The notes under the pieces were generated by a model. It was not told where the DNA came from and ran no database searches. It was given only the letters and a program-made list of their open reading frames with translations. A stretch of 64,000 nt of DNA from Hyphomonadaceae bacterium (GTDB lineage Bacteria; Pseudomonadota; Alphaproteobacteria; Caulobacterales; Hyphomonadaceae): contig JANQQC010000013.1 in assembly GCA_028285145.1 (NCBI GenBank), forward strand, positions 124,001 through 188,000. The letters run 5' to 3'. The position numbers and the translations under genes are program-made. This document shows, one piece after another, positions 61,721 through 64,000 of this stretch (positions are counted from its first letter, which is position 1; each line of letters opens with the position of its first letter).

Positions 61721-62146
61721 ATGCAAAACGTCATTCTCGTTGTTCACATCTTCGCCTGTGTGGCGATGACTATTGTTGTCTTGCTCCAGCGCTCCGAAGG
61801 CGGGGCGCTTGGCATTGGCGGCGGCGGTGGTGGCGGCGGGCTGATGTCAGGTCGCGGGGCTGCCGGCGCTATGGTGCGTACCACGATGCTCTTTGGCGGG
61901 ATTTTCTTCATCACCAGCCTGGCCCTCACCACGATTGCCAGCCGCGGCGATGATGATCGCACCGATGTGGAACGCGCCCTCGACGCGGAAGCGGCTGGCG
62001 TCACCGTGCCAGCCGATGCGATCGACACGACCGAGCCGCTTTTTGCTGATCCGTTGGACGAGACAGCGCCGGAGCCGGTCGCGCCTGCTCAGGATGAGAC
62101 GGTTGATCCCCTTGCAGACCCTCTGGCGGATGCGCCCAGGGAATAG
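61721..62146 (+). CDS. secG: Protein-export membrane protein SecG
   Basis: Small subunit of the SecYEG translocon. 141 residues: two hydrophobic helices (about 4-21 and 51-71) separated by the conserved loop QRSEGGALGIGGG and a run of glycines. The C-terminal half after residue 75 is a cytoplasm-facing, acidic, Ala/Asp/Pro-rich tail (EPLFADPLDETAPEPVAPAQ), longer than in Escherichia (110 residues). The tpiA-secG-pyrG order is characteristic of alphaproteobacteria. The ribosome binding site is weak. Confidence 0.93.
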   Translation: MQNVILVVHIFACVAMTIVVLLQRSEGGALGIGGGGGGGGLMSGRGAAGAMVRTTMLFGGIFFITSLALTTIASRGDDDRTDVERALDAEAAGVTVPADAIDTTEPLFADPLDETAPEPVAPAQDETVDPLADPLADAPRE

Positions 62147-62200
62147 ATCCTGCCAAGATGTACCGCCTGCTGGCGGAGCCTACGAATCACTCCATCCTGA

Positions 62201-64000
<1,800 letters not shown>

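Overview
The window is a 64 kb stretch of chromosomal housekeeping DNA from an alphaproteobacterium. The evidence is gene order and regulatory style. It holds the rib-nusB-thiL block, an H+-pyrophosphatase gene, a full 14-subunit nuo operon running into birA-coaX-RNase J-mce-DUF1467-proS-lolCD-dnaE, then rpsB-tsf-pyrH-frr-uppS-cdsA-dxr-rseP-bamA-skp-lpx, gltX-gltA, comEC/lexA, trpEGDC behind a PpiD-like chaperone, and tpiA-secG-pyrG. A GTTC-N7-GTTC LexA box in front of lexA is the alphaproteobacterial SOS operator. The set fits a Caulobacterales/Maricaulales/Hyphomonadaceae-like or Parvularcula-like marine organism; the genus cannot be fixed from sequence reading alone. No rRNA, tRNA, insertion sequence, phage gene or CRISPR array was seen, and no gene-free stretch exceeds 300 bases (the longest is 8861-9073).

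Layout. 1-3894: riboflavin genes (ribD end, ribE, ribB, ribH), nusB and thiL, tightly packed. 4026-6182: K+-independent proton-pumping pyrophosphatase, closed by a clear terminator. 6306-8860: an unrecognised lipoprotein gene converging on an isolated GH42 beta-galactosidase. 9074-24496: nuoA-N, interrupted by a VOC-fold gene (after nuoD) and by a 127-codon gene of unknown function with unusual codon use (between nuoF and nuoG). 24493-35169: biotin ligase, pantothenate kinase, RNase J, methylmalonyl-CoA epimerase, a small membrane protein, ProRS, the LolCD lipoprotein exporter and DNA polymerase III alpha, which seems to have its own leaderless promoter.

35306-49452: translation and envelope cluster. 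rpsB-tsf end at a strong hairpin. After it come pyrH, frr, isoprenoid/phospholipid genes, the site-2 protease, BamA and Skp, and the lipid A genes lpxD, lpxA, lpxI and lpxB, with fabZ missing from its usual place. 49449-52260 (minus strand): gltX and gltA. 52357-54363: comEC. 54360-60816 (minus strand): lexA under its own SOS-type promoter, then the ppiD-trpE-trpG-trpD-trpC operon, in which every junction is a 4-base overlap. 60901-63841: tpiA, secG, pyrG. 63838-64000: the end of a probable ABC-F ATPase gene on the minus strand.

No clearly new multi-gene system is present. The points most worth a second look are the unknown gene inside the nuo operon, three convergent gene pairs that each end on one shared CTAG tetranucleotide, the missing fabZ and moaC/moeA in otherwise conserved neighbourhoods, the apparently leaderless dnaE promoter, the altered PRPP loop of TrpD and the degenerate second domain of RibB.
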